From: an uncultured Fretibacterium sp.
GTDB taxonomy: Bacteria > Synergistota > Synergistia > Synergistales > Aminobacteriaceae
Length of the DNA: 64,000 nt
Assembly (NCBI GenBank): GCA_947168585.1
Contig: CAMVMK010000005.1
Span: 23,145-87,144 of the forward strand
Direction of reading: 5' to 3'
Position 1 is the stretch's first letter; every line of letters starts with the position of its first letter. The notes beneath the pieces were generated by a model, which did not search any database, had not been told where the DNA came from, and worked only from the letters and a program-made list of their open reading frames with translations. Below are positions 45,096 through 53,583 of the stretch, one piece after another. A program made the translations under genes and the position numbers.

Positions 45096-45566
45096 TTACC
45101 AGCGGTAGTGAGCAAACGCTCTGTTAGCTTCGGCCATTCTGTGAGTATCATCACGGCGTTTTATCGAAGCACCTTCATTTTTATAAGCGTCCATTAACTC
45201 GCGCATAAGCCTTTCCTGCATAGGCATTCCCTTTTTAGCTCTTGCGAATGAAACTATCCATCTTATTGAAAGCTGAACGCCTCTTTCCTGAGTAACTTCG
45301 ACAGGAACCTGATACGTAGCACCGCCGACTCTTCTCGGTCTGACTTCGATATTCGGAGTTACATTGGCCATAGCTTTTTCAAAGACTTCAAAGGGTTCAA
45401 CGCCTAATTTTTCTCCGGCTTGTTCGAGCGCGCTGTAGAATATTTTTTCTGCTAAACTGCGCTTCCCGCCCTGCATTAATGCACTGATAAATCTTGATGC
45501 TGCCGGATTATTAAATCTTATATCAGGCACCGGCGGGCGTTTTTTAATATGTCCTTTTCTTGGCAT
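45096..45566 (-). CDS. rpsG: 30S ribosomal protein S7
   Basis: [20 protein letters not shown] and [20 protein letters not shown] are S7 motifs. 156 residues. Located between rpsL and fusA as in the classical str operon. Confidence 0.98.
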   Translation of the reverse strand: MPRKGHIKKRPPVPDIRFNNPAASRFISALMQGGKRSLAEKIFYSALEQAGEKLGVEPFEVFEKAMANVTPNIEVRPRRVGGATYQVPVEVTQERGVQLSIRWIVSFARAKKGMPMQERLMRELMDAYKNEGASIKRRDDTHRMAEANRAFAHYRW

Positions 45567-45591
45567 AATTTATTTATCCTCCTGCTTAGGC

Positions 45592-45963
45592 TTACTTAGG
45601 TTTACGTGCGCCATACTTTGAGCGGCTTCTCTTGCGGTTTTCTACTCCTCCGCAGTCTAAAGTTCCTCTTATAATATGGTAACGAACGCCTGGCAAGTCC
45701 TTTACACGTCCTCCGCGTACGAGCACAACTGAGTGTTCCTGAAGATTATGCCCGATACCGGGAATATATGATGTAACTTCGATGCCGTTCGTAAGTCTTA
45801 CACGCGCAACTTTTCTCAAAGCCGAGTTAGGCTTTTTCGGCGTTATCGTGTATACACGGGTGCAAACGCCCCTGCGCGCAGGATTTCCCTGTAATGCCGG
45901 AGAATTGCTCTTCGACTTTTTCTCTTCACGTCCTAAGCGGACAAGCTGATTAATTGTCGGCAC
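45592..45963 (-). CDS. rpsL: 30S ribosomal protein S12 (GTG start)
   Basis: [40 protein letters not shown] and [19 protein letters not shown] are diagnostic. The Lys residues linked to streptomycin response in other species appear as the usual KPNSALRK and GGRVKDL contexts. The start is GTG 45963 after AGGGG. First gene of the ribosomal supercluster. Confidence 0.98.
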   Translation of the reverse strand: MPTINQLVRLGREEKKSKSNSPALQGNPARRGVCTRVYTITPKKPNSALRKVARVRLTNGIEVTSYIPGIGHNLQEHSVVLVRGGRVKDLPGVRYHIIRGTLDCGGVENRKRSRSKYGARKPK

Positions 45964-46089
45964 TTTTTTTCAACCCCTGCCTCATGCTGTAAAATAAAAA
46001 TTAATAACAACACGGGGCCGGCTACCTCCTCTCTTAAATTTCTTTCTAAATAAAAAAATAAAATAATCTGCTATTGATATAGCTTAAAA

Positions 46090-46118
46090 ATATTAGCAAG
46101 CGTGCGAAAGAATGTCAA
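46090..46118 (-). promoter_or_regulatory. Strong sigma-70 promoter for the str-S10-spc-alpha cluster
   Basis: On the minus strand, TTGACA (46113-46118) and TAATAT (46090-46095) are separated by exactly 17 bases, a consensus -35 and a near-consensus -10. It leaves a leader of about 120 bases before rpsL containing an extra GGAGG (near 46025). No other promoter this good is seen within the 19-kb cluster. Confidence 0.85.
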
Positions 46119-46119
46119 G

Positions 46120-46405
46120 GGTGAGGGGTTAGGGGCTAGAAAGTAATTTTTTATGTTATAATCTTACTATGTTATACTTAAATTCCTATAATAATTTTCT
46201 CAGTAAAAACGCTGGGAAATTATTTTTTATTATTACATTTATTACTACAAAAAGCTCAAATTTTTTTAGTTTTCATAATTAATATCGTGTATGCGCACAG
46301 CACAGCATGCCATACTCTAAACTTTTCACTGTTTAATTTTTCTCCTGAGATTTTTAGGCCTCGAATTGTTATTTAACTCATATGAAGCTTTAAGCTGATA
46401 TAATT
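46120..46405. other. Gene-free region between the rpsL promoter and scpA
   Basis: No ORF or known RNA is recognised. It contains a hairpin TTTCTCAG / CTGGGAAA (46196-46220) followed by a T-rich run. A relative of the TACTACAAAAA... dispersed repeat also found at 13.3 kb and 57.9 kb lies at about 46240-46285. A TATAAT at about 46397-46402 may be the scpA -10 element, but no clear -35 accompanies it. Confidence 0.4.
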
Positions 46406-46422
46406 CGGCGGAGGTGATTGAG

Positions 46423-47178
46423 ATGAGTTTAATTGATTTTGAAATTAATATCGAAGGATATTCCGGTCCTTTTGATTTATTGTGTTCGCTCGTTGAAAAT
46501 AAAAAATTTCAAGTTTCGGAGATAAAAATTTCTCAGCTTATAAAAATTTACGGACTTTATCTCGTTAAAACTCGGCAGGCTCCGGCTGATACTCTTGCAG
46601 AATTTTTCTACATGACAGCTAATTTATTATTAGAAAAGGCAAAGAGTTTATTACCCGGCGCGAAAAATTTAGAAGCTGAAGAAGAAATTATTTCCGGCGG
46701 CGAAAATTTCATGAAATCCCTCGAACGTTACAAACCTTACCGAAAAGCCTATCAATTTTTGACTCAGAAATTTGAAACCCAATCTAAATCTTTCAGGCGC
46801 GACGCTCCCGAACCTGTTATTAATATTAATAAAGAAATTATTATTTACGGCGACGGAGGTTATTCTCTCGCTAAAAATTGGAAAATTCTTCACGAAAATT
46901 ACAGCAAGAGATTAAAAAATTTAGACGCTATTTTTAATGCCAAAAATAATGCCGACTGGGACGGTTTTGCACATGACGACCAAGAACAAATTGAAGCAAG
47001 AATTAAAGAACTCGAAGAGCAGTTAAATTACCAAAATTTTTTAAGTTTCAATGAAATATGCGGGTCGCGGCACAGCCTTGTTGTAACTCTCTTGGCCTTG
47101 CTTGAACTTTGCAGAATGGGAAAAATTAAAATCGAACAAAAGGAATTATTTTCAGATGTCAGAATTACTAAATCTTAA
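46423..47178 (+). CDS. scpA: Segregation and condensation protein A
   Basis: FEINIEGYSGPFDLLCSLVE and EFFYMTANLLLEKAKSLLPG are the ScpA kleisin N-terminal motifs. FNEICGSRHSLVVTLLALLE is the C-terminal winged-helix segment that binds Smc. ATG 46423 lies seven bases after GGAGGTG; the frame opens earlier at 46414. 251 residues. It acts with ScpB and Smc in chromosome condensation. It overlaps scpB by 23 bases. Confidence 0.93.
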   Translation: MSLIDFEINIEGYSGPFDLLCSLVENKKFQVSEIKISQLIKIYGLYLVKTRQAPADTLAEFFYMTANLLLEKAKSLLPGAKNLEAEEEIISGGENFMKSLERYKPYRKAYQFLTQKFETQSKSFRRDAPEPVININKEIIIYGDGGYSLAKNWKILHENYSKRLKNLDAIFNAKNNADWDGFAHDDQEQIEARIKELEEQLNYQNFLSFNEICGSRHSLVVTLLALLELCRMGKIKIEQKELFSDVRITKS

Positions 47179-47752
47179 CGCTAAAATCGAAGCATTATTA
47201 TTTATGGCTTCAACGCCTGTCGACGAAAAAGAATTAAAAGACTTGCTCGGAGTTTCGGCGGGCGAAATCAAAAACGCTATTAAAGAATTAAAACTCGAAT
47301 ACGAAAATCAAAATCGCGGAATTTTTATAAATTTTATCGGAGGCGGCTGGGTACTTGAAACTAAACCGGAACTTTCGGAATTAATTTCGCGTTTCAGGAA
47401 TATCGAGAAAACTAAGCGCGTAAAACTCAGCAAAGCAGCAATCGAAACGGCAGCTATAATCGCCTACAACCAGCCCGTAACAAGAAGCGAAATTGACGAA
47501 ATACGCGGCGTTCATTCAGATAGTTCAATCGCAAAATTATTAGAACACGGCCTTATAAAAATTTCAGGACATAAAGGAAAATCCGGCGGACTTTTATACG
47601 AGACTACGCAGAAATTTTTAGAAATTTTCGGGCTTGAAAATCTTGAAAATCTTCCGGCCATTGACGAAATTGTTACAGAAGAAGAAGCAACAGCAACTCA
47701 GCTGACCTTAAAAGATGAAAGCGAGATTATAATTAACGGCGAATTAATTTAA
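47156..47752 (+). CDS. scpB: Segregation and condensation protein B
   Basis: LNAKIEALLFMASTPVDEKE is the ScpB start. AAIETAAIIAYNQPVTRSEI is the tandem winged-helix core and HKGKSGGLLYETTQKFLEIF the conserved second part. ATG 47156 is preferred to an upstream in-frame ATG because AAAAGGAA lies ahead of it and it matches the family start. 198 residues. Translationally coupled to scpA. Confidence 0.93.
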   Translation: MSELLNLNAKIEALLFMASTPVDEKELKDLLGVSAGEIKNAIKELKLEYENQNRGIFINFIGGGWVLETKPELSELISRFRNIEKTKRVKLSKAAIETAAIIAYNQPVTRSEIDEIRGVHSDSSIAKLLEHGLIKISGHKGKSGGLLYETTQKFLEIFGLENLENLPAIDEIVTEEEATATQLTLKDESEIIINGELI

Positions 47753-47952
47753 TTTTAATTTTTTAAGGAGTGATTTCAATGTTGAAAATTACTTGAAACT
47801 CTCCTTCTGGGAAAACGCGGTGCGTAGGGACGTGTAGCTAAATAATTTATAAAATGCAGCTGCATGGATTTTGCGCATCGATGCACCATATAAGTAAGAA
47901 CTCAGGAATTATGAGCCATTATTACATGTCAATTTCCGGGCTAGAAAAATGC
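47753..47952. other. Unexplained spacer between scpB and thioredoxin, rich in small palindromes
   Basis: AAGGAGTG and ATG 47779 are followed by only five codons (MLKIT) before TGA, as if a gene had been cut off. The rest has ACGC-GGT-GCGT, the perfect palindromes ATGCAGCTGCAT and GCATCGATGC, and CTCA-7 nt-TGAG. Base composition is less AT-rich than neighbouring spacers. I recognise no family. Confidence 0.35.
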
Positions 47953-48294
47953 TTAAGAGGCCGCTATTTCGTCAAGCTTAGCGATGATTACCTCAATAGT
48001 GAGATTACCGCCTACAAGTCTCGCTATCTCTTTTCCACCCTTGAAAAATAAAAATGCAGGCAGAGCCATTACTGCAGGTTTTACCATCATAGAAACACGG
48101 CGGTTTTTTGACGTATCGACCGAGCAGAATTTGAATTTATTTTTATATTCCGGATTATCAGCGAGTTCGTGATATTTAGGCATAAGAGCCATGCAAGGCC
48201 CGCACTTAAGCCCCCAAAAATCAAGAACCGCCGGAAGCGGACTATTCTTAATTTCTTCCTCAAAATTTTCTTTAGTAATTTCAATTATTGCCAT
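47953..48294 (-). CDS. trxA: Thioredoxin
   Basis: FWGLKCGPCMALMPKYHELA holds the CGPC redox pair, though the usual Trp before it is Lys (KCGPC). MVKPAVMALPAFLFFKGGKE carries a cis-Pro-type segment. 113 residues, small cytoplasmic disulfide reductase. It lies divergently from a thioredoxin reductase gene at 48676, which likely recharges it. The start is ATG 48294 with AAGGTG upstream. Confidence 0.88.
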   Translation of the reverse strand: MAIIEITKENFEEEIKNSPLPAVLDFWGLKCGPCMALMPKYHELADNPEYKNKFKFCSVDTSKNRRVSMMVKPAVMALPAFLFFKGGKEIARLVGGNLTIEVIIAKLDEIAAS

Positions 48295-48356
48295 TTAATT
48301 TAATTTTCACCTTTTTAGCACATAGTTTAATTTTTTTAATAAAAATATTTTATCAT

Positions 48357-48606
48357 AAATTCGCAAGAAGACTCCCGCTTCCATAAGCGGAAGATGAATT
48401 GCGTGTTTGCTATAATAAAATTAGGTTTTCAAAAGTTGCCCGTAAGGTAACAGTACCTATGGAGCGTAGGGAAGGCTTCGCCTCATAAAAAAAACATAGT
48501 CTCGGAAATTGATCCCCGTAAAAAAACAATCCTGAAGGCTGCGGAATATTCAGGTTGGAGAACTACAGGAAGCTGCCAGCTTCTATAAGTGGCAGTAGTT
48601 TATCAT
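48357..48606 (+). mobile_element. IS200/IS605-type remnant (MITE-like, 250 bp, no transposase)
   Basis: The left end has outer arms CGCAA (48362) / TTGCG (48399) around a CCGCTT-4-AAGCGG hairpin. The right end has outer arms AACTA (48561) / TAGTT (48596) around CTGCCA...TGGCAG (48573-48595). The octamer TTTATCAT occurs at 48349 and again exactly 250 bases later at 48599, marking the cleavage points. Subterminal hairpins with no inverted terminal repeats are the IS200/IS605 hallmark. No tnpA or tnpB remains. The left-end layout, beginning AAATTCG, matches the element entering at the right edge of the window. Confidence 0.7.
48425..48604 (+). ncRNA. Possible relic TnpB guide-RNA (omega-RNA-like) segment
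   Basis: Between the two ends lie stacked hairpins: GGTA-acag-TACC, AGGC-ttc-GCCT, CCTGAA...TTCAGG (48531-48554) and the right-end stem. GTTGGAGAACTACAGGAAGC precedes the last stem. In TnpB elements the RNA scaffold occupies this place and the flanking DNA after the right end acts as guide. This is inference from position and structure only. A TATAAT at about 48411-48416 could drive it. Confidence 0.45.
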
Positions 48607-48675
48607 GATGCTATTATTAAATTGAAATTATTTTAAGAAAAAATTTTAACAATCGAAAGGAAATTCGTAATCATC

Positions 48676-49623
48676 ATGGAAAAGCATGAATTAGTTATCA
48701 TCGGTGCAGGCCCTGCCGGAATGTCAGCGGCAATTTACGGAAAACGCGCAGGGCTTGATGTTTTAGTACTCGAAAAAGCAGCAGCCGGCGGTCAGATAAA
48801 TAACACTGACGAAATCGAAAATTATCCCGGCATAACTCACGCTACAGGCCCCGAAATCGCCGAAATGTTGAAAAATCATGCCTTGAAATTTAACACCGAA
48901 ATCCGAATGATAGACTCGAGTAAAGTCGAACTTCGAGACGGTAAAAAAATTATAATTACTAAAAAAGGCAGAACCACCAGCGAAATCGAAGCCGAAGCAG
49001 TTATCGCTGCTACAGGTGCTCACTTCAAAAAACTCGGCTGTGAGGGCGAAACTGAACATATCGGAATGGGCGTAAGTTTCTGTGCTGTATGTGACGGGGC
49101 TTTCTTTGAAGATTTAGAAATTGCAGTTGTCGGAGGCGGCAATACAGCAGTTGAAGAAGGAATTTATCTCACTAAATTTGCTTCAAAAGTTTATATTATT
49201 CACCGCCGTGATGAATTCAGAGCGGATAGGACTGCAGCAGCACGAGCCCTTGAAAATCCCAAAATTCAGCCGGTTTATGATACTGTCGTTGAAAAAATTG
49301 AAGGTGATGGAATGGTCGAAAATTTAATATTAAAAAACGTAAAAACAGGCGAAATTTCAAATCTTCCTGTTTCGGGCGTGTTCATATTCGTAGGGCAGGA
49401 GCCTGAAAATGAATGCGTTAGAGGCTTAGTAAAAACAGACAAGGACGGCTGGATTATCACTAATGACCGTATGGAAACTTCAGTCGAGGGAATTTTTGCG
49501 GCAGGAGATGTCCGAAGCAAATATCTGCGTCAAGTTATAACAGCAGCCTCAGACGGTGCAGTTGCTGCTATGGCGGCATCATCTTATATCAACAAACGGC
49601 CTGTGTCGTTATATAATAAATAA
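48676..49623 (+). CDS. trxB: Thioredoxin reductase
   Basis: The FAD motif IIGAGPAGMSAAIYGKRAGL, the redox pair CAVCDGAFF, the NAD(P) motif VVGGGNTAVEEGIYL and the final GIFAAGDVRSKYLRQVITA are all present. 315 residues, normal. It reduces the thioredoxin encoded divergently at 47953-48294. AAAGGAAA precedes ATG 48676. The IS remnant lies in its upstream region and could affect its promoter. Confidence 0.93.
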   Translation: MEKHELVIIGAGPAGMSAAIYGKRAGLDVLVLEKAAAGGQINNTDEIENYPGITHATGPEIAEMLKNHALKFNTEIRMIDSSKVELRDGKKIIITKKGRTTSEIEAEAVIAATGAHFKKLGCEGETEHIGMGVSFCAVCDGAFFEDLEIAVVGGGNTAVEEGIYLTKFASKVYIIHRRDEFRADRTAAARALENPKIQPVYDTVVEKIEGDGMVENLILKNVKTGEISNLPVSGVFIFVGQEPENECVRGLVKTDKDGWIITNDRMETSVEGIFAAGDVRSKYLRQVITAASDGAVAAMAASSYINKRPVSLYNK

Positions 49624-49659
49624 ACAGCAATCATAAAAAATTATTAAGGAGAATTAAAA

Positions 49660-50880
49660 ATGAGATTTACTTTACCTCGTGATATTTTTCACGGAAAAAA
49701 CGCGCTTGAAAATCTTAAAAATCTCAAAGGCAAAAAAGCCGTTATTTGCGTAGGCGGCGGCTCAATGAAAAAATTCGGTTTCCTTGACAGAGCTGAAAGT
49801 TATCTCAAAGAAGCCGGAATGGAAGTCAAAATCATTGACGGAATCGAATCAGATCCTTCAGTCGATACAGTAATGAAGGGCGCAAAAATTATGTCCGAGT
49901 TCGGTCCTGACTGGATCGTAGCTATCGGAGGCGGCTCGCCCATTGACGCGGCTAAGGCAATGTGGATTAAATACGAATATCCCGACTGCACTTTTGAAGA
50001 TATGTGCAAAGTTTTCGGTATTCCTGAACTCCGTAAAAAAGCAAAATTCTGCGCAGTTTCGTCAACTTCCGGAACAGCTACAGAAGTTACGGCGTTTTCA
50101 ATTATCACGGACTATAAAAAAGGAATTAAATATCCTATCGCCGATTTTGAAATCACACCGGACGTTGCAATCGTTGATCCGGAATTAGCTCACACTATGC
50201 CCAAAAAACTCGTTGCCCATACAGGCATGGACGCAATGACACACGCTGTAGAGGCTTATGTTTCGACTGTAAACTGCGACTATACTGACCCGTTAGCTAT
50301 TCACGCTATCGAAATGATTATGAAAGATTTAGTCCCGTCATATAACGGCGATATGGAGGCACGCGACAGAATGCATAACGCTCAGTGCCTTGCCGGAATG
50401 GCTTTCTCGAACGCTCTTTTGGGTATAGTTCACTCTATGGCTCACAAGACCGGCGCAATTTTCGCAGACTGCGGAGCTCATATTATTCACGGAGCTGCTA
50501 ACGCTATGTATCTGCCGAAAGTTATAGCTTTCAATGCTAAAGACCCGACAGCTAAAAAACGTTACGGCGTTATCGTTGATTATATGGGAATTGCGGCGAA
50601 AAATGCTTCTGACGATGAAAAAGTCGCAGCGTTAATTAAATTCCTCCGCAAGATGAACGATGACCTTAATATCCCTCACTGCATTAAAAATTACGGCGCG
50701 GACAGCTTCCCGACTGAAAACGGTTTTGTTCCTGAAAAAGTTTTCCTTGAGAGACTTCACGATATAGCAGTAAATGCTATTGCTGATGCCTGCACAGGTT
50801 CAAACCCCCGTCAGCCGTCAGTTGAAGAAATGGAAAAACTGCTTAAATGCTGCTACTACGACACTGAAGTAGATTTTTAG
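49660..50880 (+). CDS. Iron-containing alcohol dehydrogenase 1
   Basis: NAD motif AIGGGSPIDAAKAMW and metal-binding HTGMDAMTHAVEAY with HSMAHKTGAIF and GAHIIHGAANA identify group III alcohol dehydrogenases. 406 residues. It probably reduces aldehydes to alcohols or the reverse to dispose of fermentation electrons; substrate not determinable. AAGGAG precedes ATG 49660. rsmG starts ten bases after its stop. Confidence 0.92.
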   Translation: MRFTLPRDIFHGKNALENLKNLKGKKAVICVGGGSMKKFGFLDRAESYLKEAGMEVKIIDGIESDPSVDTVMKGAKIMSEFGPDWIVAIGGGSPIDAAKAMWIKYEYPDCTFEDMCKVFGIPELRKKAKFCAVSSTSGTATEVTAFSIITDYKKGIKYPIADFEITPDVAIVDPELAHTMPKKLVAHTGMDAMTHAVEAYVSTVNCDYTDPLAIHAIEMIMKDLVPSYNGDMEARDRMHNAQCLAGMAFSNALLGIVHSMAHKTGAIFADCGAHIIHGAANAMYLPKVIAFNAKDPTAKKRYGVIVDYMGIAAKNASDDEKVAALIKFLRKMNDDLNIPHCIKNYGADSFPTENGFVPEKVFLERLHDIAVNAIADACTGSNPRQPSVEEMEKLLKCCYYDTEVDF

Positions 50881-50890
50881 GAAGTCGGCT

Positions 50891-51544
50891 ATGGCCGCTC
50901 CAAGATCCGCGTTATATAAATACGCTGAATTATTAGCAAACTGCACGAGAGCCCGTCTTGTAGGAACTCGCGGAACTGACGAAATTTTTAATCTGCAAGT
51001 TTTAGACTGCGAGAGTTCCTTAAATTTTTTGCCCGAAAAATCCGGGAAAATTATTGACGTAGGCAGCGGCGGAGGTCTGCCCGGTGTAGTTTGGGCTGTG
51101 TATCGTCCGGACTTGAAAATAATTTTATTGGACAGTATCAATAAAAAATGCGAGGCAGTCCGGGAAATTATTAACGAACTTGAAATTAAAAATATTGAAG
51201 TTGTTTGCTCGCGCTCTGAAGATTTTGCAAAGCTGCACCGCGAAGAATTTGATTTAGCGGGAGCGCGGGCTATGGCTTCGGCTGGAGTTACGGCTGAATT
51301 ATTGTCGCCGCTTGTTAAAGTCGGAGGAAAAATTTTAACGTTCAAAGGCGAAAAAGTTCACGAGGAAATTTCAGAAGTTGAAGATAAATGGAAAAAATTA
51401 GGACTTTCAAAACCGTCATTAAATTTTTACGATGAAAATTCTTCCGCGAAATGCCTCGTAACTTGGGAAAAAATTTCTCATTGTCCTAAAGAATTTCCAA
51501 GAAGGACAGGTCTCGCAGGAACTAAAAAATTTTGGCTTGCTTGA
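50891..51544 (+). CDS. rsmG: 16S rRNA (guanine-527-N7)-methyltransferase
   Basis: The SAM-binding motif IIDVGSGGGLPGVVWAV and upstream FNLQVLDCESSLNFL fit RsmG, and AGARAMASAGVTAELLSPLV is the catalytic-region motif. 217 residues. It methylates G527 of 16S rRNA. It shares a transcript with the alcohol dehydrogenase before it. Confidence 0.9.
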   Translation: MAAPRSALYKYAELLANCTRARLVGTRGTDEIFNLQVLDCESSLNFLPEKSGKIIDVGSGGGLPGVVWAVYRPDLKIILLDSINKKCEAVREIINELEIKNIEVVCSRSEDFAKLHREEFDLAGARAMASAGVTAELLSPLVKVGGKILTFKGEKVHEEISEVEDKWKKLGLSKPSLNFYDENSSAKCLVTWEKISHCPKEFPRRTGLAGTKKFWLA

Positions 51545-51567
51545 CGCAGGCAAGGAATAAATTAAAA

Positions 51568-51798
51568 ATGAAAAAATTTAATTTCAAAAATTTACGTGAT
51601 GTTGTTTTAGTTGGAAAAATTTTATCCGCGGGGCTTGTTGTTGCCGGCTACGCTTTTTTAAGCGTCTGGTGTTCGTCTTGGCTGAGCGAAAATGGATTTA
51701 ATATTTTTATTTCGCTCTTGGCCGTTCCTTTAATAACGGGTTTCGGAATGTGGCAGGCATGGAGTTTTATAAAATTAGGAATGAGGAATAAGGAATGA
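51568..51798 (+). CDS. Small two-helix membrane protein
   Basis: 76 residues with hydrophobic segments at about 15-33 and 41-60, an N-terminal basic stretch (MKKFNFKNLRD) and a final Trp-Lys-Arg region. The frame opens at 51532, inside rsmG's end, but AAGGAA before ATG 51568 decides the start. The helix layout recalls AtpZ-like proteins, but the match is too weak to claim. Confidence 0.6.
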   Translation: MKKFNFKNLRDVVLVGKILSAGLVVAGYAFLSVWCSSWLSENGFNIFISLLAVPLITGFGMWQAWSFIKLGMRNKE

Positions 51799-51799
51799 T

Positions 51800-51842
51800 A
51801 TTTTTATCTTCCTGCTTCCTAACTCCTAATTCCTACTTGCTT
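51800..51842. terminator. Short-repeat region between convergent genes
   Basis: CTTCCTGCTTCCTAACTCCTAATTCCTACTTGC in overlapping seven-base steps (given as a description of the repeat TCCTAAT/TCCTACT) fills the space between the small membrane protein and alcohol dehydrogenase 2. The first part can pair weakly to form terminator-like stems. It belongs to the dispersed TAGGAGT-type family. Confidence 0.4.
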
Positions 51843-53009
51843 TTAATATGCTATCTTGAAAATTTCAAGAACATCATCGGCGTTAAGTTCTTTTAATGCT
51901 CCGAAAGTTTCGCCGCGTGAAGCATTAGACGCGATTTTTTCAATATCTTCTTCTTTAATTCCGACCTCGCGCAATGTCGTAGGCGAATTTATATCTTTGA
52001 AGAAATCTTCGAGAGCTTCAATAGCTTCAAGGGCTTTTTCTTCGTCAGTTCCGTCAAAAATATCGAAAACTGCTTCGCCTAATCTCGCAAAAGGCACAGG
52101 ATTATCCTCATAAATATAACGCGCCCATGCAGGCATTACGATTGAAAGCGAAGCACCGTGAGCAACTCCGTATAACATGCTGAGAGAATGTCCCATTCTG
52201 TGCGAGGAAAAATCGCCGCGTACTCTGCGCCCTAAGGAGTAAAATCCGCTGTGAGCCATAGCCGCGCCTAAAGCATATTCTGCTCTTGCGTCATAATTTT
52301 TCGGGTCTTCAATTAAATCCGGAATTACTCGCATCATAGTGCGTATTAAAGAGTAGCACTGTTCGTCTATTAATTCCGAACCTTCATCGCCGTCAAGTAC
52401 GCGTTCTAAAAGATGAGCAATAATATCAGCTCCGCCGTAAACAGTTTGTTTTTGAGGCAGAGTAAATTGAAATGTCGGATCAATAACTGAAACTTTAGGA
52501 TAAAGGAACGGAGTTTCAATCCCGGTTTTAATTTCACTTTCAGGATTGCTTATAACAGATATGCAGTTGACCTCGCTTGACGTGGCCGAAACTGTTAAAA
52601 CTCCGTAAATAGGATAAGCCCTTTCGATTTTAGCTTTGCCCGAGAAAAAGTCCCAGACATCACCGTCATAGCAGGCTCCCGCAGCGATAGCCTTAGCACT
52701 GTCGAAAACGCTTCCGCCCCCTACAGGTAAAATAGCGTCAATGCCGCCGGCCTTAACTCGTGCAATTCCTTCGCGGACTTTATCAACTCTCGGATTAGGT
52801 TTAATTTCGTTAAGTTCTGAGAATTTAATTCCGGCCTTGTTAAGCATTTCAGTAACTTGAGCATAAGCCCCGCACTTGAAAATTCCCTTGCCTCCGAAAA
52901 CTAACAAAACGCCTTTAATGCCGTCGCGTTTTAAGTGCTCAGCTAAATCTTTAACGGTATCCTTGCCGAAAATTAAAGCAGTTTTATTCTGCCAGAAAAA
53001 ATTATGCAA
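51843..53009 (-). CDS. Iron-containing alcohol dehydrogenase 2 (YqhD/BdhA-like)
   Basis: ILPVGGGSVFDSAKAIAAGA is the nucleotide site. GGADIIAHLLERVLDG, HSLSMLYGVAHGASLSIVMP and the HRMGH segment supply metal ligands. At 388 residues it groups with NADPH-dependent butanol dehydrogenase/YqhD types, and differs from the 49660 gene in that branch. It probably detoxifies or reduces aldehydes. AAGGAG before ATG 53009. Confidence 0.92.
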   Translation of the reverse strand: MHNFFWQNKTALIFGKDTVKDLAEHLKRDGIKGVLLVFGGKGIFKCGAYAQVTEMLNKAGIKFSELNEIKPNPRVDKVREGIARVKAGGIDAILPVGGGSVFDSAKAIAAGACYDGDVWDFFSGKAKIERAYPIYGVLTVSATSSEVNCISVISNPESEIKTGIETPFLYPKVSVIDPTFQFTLPQKQTVYGGADIIAHLLERVLDGDEGSELIDEQCYSLIRTMMRVIPDLIEDPKNYDARAEYALGAAMAHSGFYSLGRRVRGDFSSHRMGHSLSMLYGVAHGASLSIVMPAWARYIYEDNPVPFARLGEAVFDIFDGTDEEKALEAIEALEDFFKDINSPTTLREVGIKEEDIEKIASNASRGETFGALKELNADDVLEIFKIAY

Positions 53010-53045
53010 TTTATTTAGTCTCCTTTCAAATTTTAATTAATTATT

Positions 53046-53285
53046 TTAATTTATTTTATCTTTAATCTCTCCATGCCGCGTCAATCCAAGTTTTTCTAAC
53101 AATTCATTTTCTATACGCTCACGTGTACGGTTTTCTGACGCTTTGAATTCAGCAATAGACAGTCTAAGTCTATCGAAATTCGCTTTGCAATAAAAGAAAT
53201 CCGTATAATTATCGGACTTGAAAGGCATATGTTTTTGTTTTCGTCTTTTTTCCATAGCTCTTTTAACACGGCGTTTATTAAACAT
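53046..53285 (-). CDS. Antitoxin-like protein, divergent duplicate downstream of the toxin
   Basis: The first 40 residues (MFNKRRVKRAMEKRRKQKHM, then PFKSDNYTDFFYCKANFDRL) are identical to those of the antitoxin-like gene at 53584. The rest (RLSIAEFKASENRTRERIEN and a KDKIN end) differs and lacks the LNAGK-EHELIE toxin-contact end. The very basic N-terminus could bind nucleic acid. It lies 24 bases after the toxin gene on the same strand, as the third gene of the module. Confidence 0.65.
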   Translation of the reverse strand: MFNKRRVKRAMEKRRKQKHMPFKSDNYTDFFYCKANFDRLRLSIAEFKASENRTRERIENELLEKLGLTRHGEIKDKIN

Positions 53286-53308
53286 TTTATTAATCTTCTT
53301 AAAAGTTT

Positions 53309-53581
53309 TTATTTCTCACCGTAATGAGAACCGCATTGCGAAATTTCAATGGCATTGCGTTCTATTTTGAAAATAAGGCGGTTTTTCTTATCTATTCGCA
53401 CGCTATAAAAGCCTGAAAGTTTTCCCATTAAAGGTTCTGGCTTTCCTTCACAGTTGTAGCCGTTGCGAATAATATCCTTTATAAGATTATTTATTTTGTT
53501 GAGAGTTTTTTTGTCTTCGCCTTGCCAATATAAATAATCTGCCCATGCTTCTCTCGTCCAAGTTATTTTTGATGCAGCCAT
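53309..53581 (-). CDS. yoeB: YoeB/Txe-family mRNA interferase toxin
   Basis: KITWTREAWADYLYWQGEDK, LNKINNLIKDIIRNGYNCEG, KPEPLMGKLSGFYSVRIDKK and the end ISQCGSHYGEK are the YoeB pattern, including the final catalytic His-Tyr. 90 residues, normal. YoeB proteins bind the ribosome and cut mRNA near the start codon. The Arg in the usual SRRI position is SVRI. The toxin starts two bases after the stop of the antitoxin-like gene, so they are co-translated. Confidence 0.9.
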   Translation of the reverse strand: MAASKITWTREAWADYLYWQGEDKKTLNKINNLIKDIIRNGYNCEGKPEPLMGKLSGFYSVRIDKKNRLIFKIERNAIEISQCGSHYGEK

Positions 53582-53583
53582 AG

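Noticed and set aside
47854..48051. 65-codon plus-strand ORF over the end of trxA
   Set aside because: No ribosome site, half of it is antisense to trxA, and no family resemblance.
48425..48604. Riboswitch in front of trxB
   Set aside because: The hairpins lie within transposon-type ends and are better explained as part of the IS remnant.
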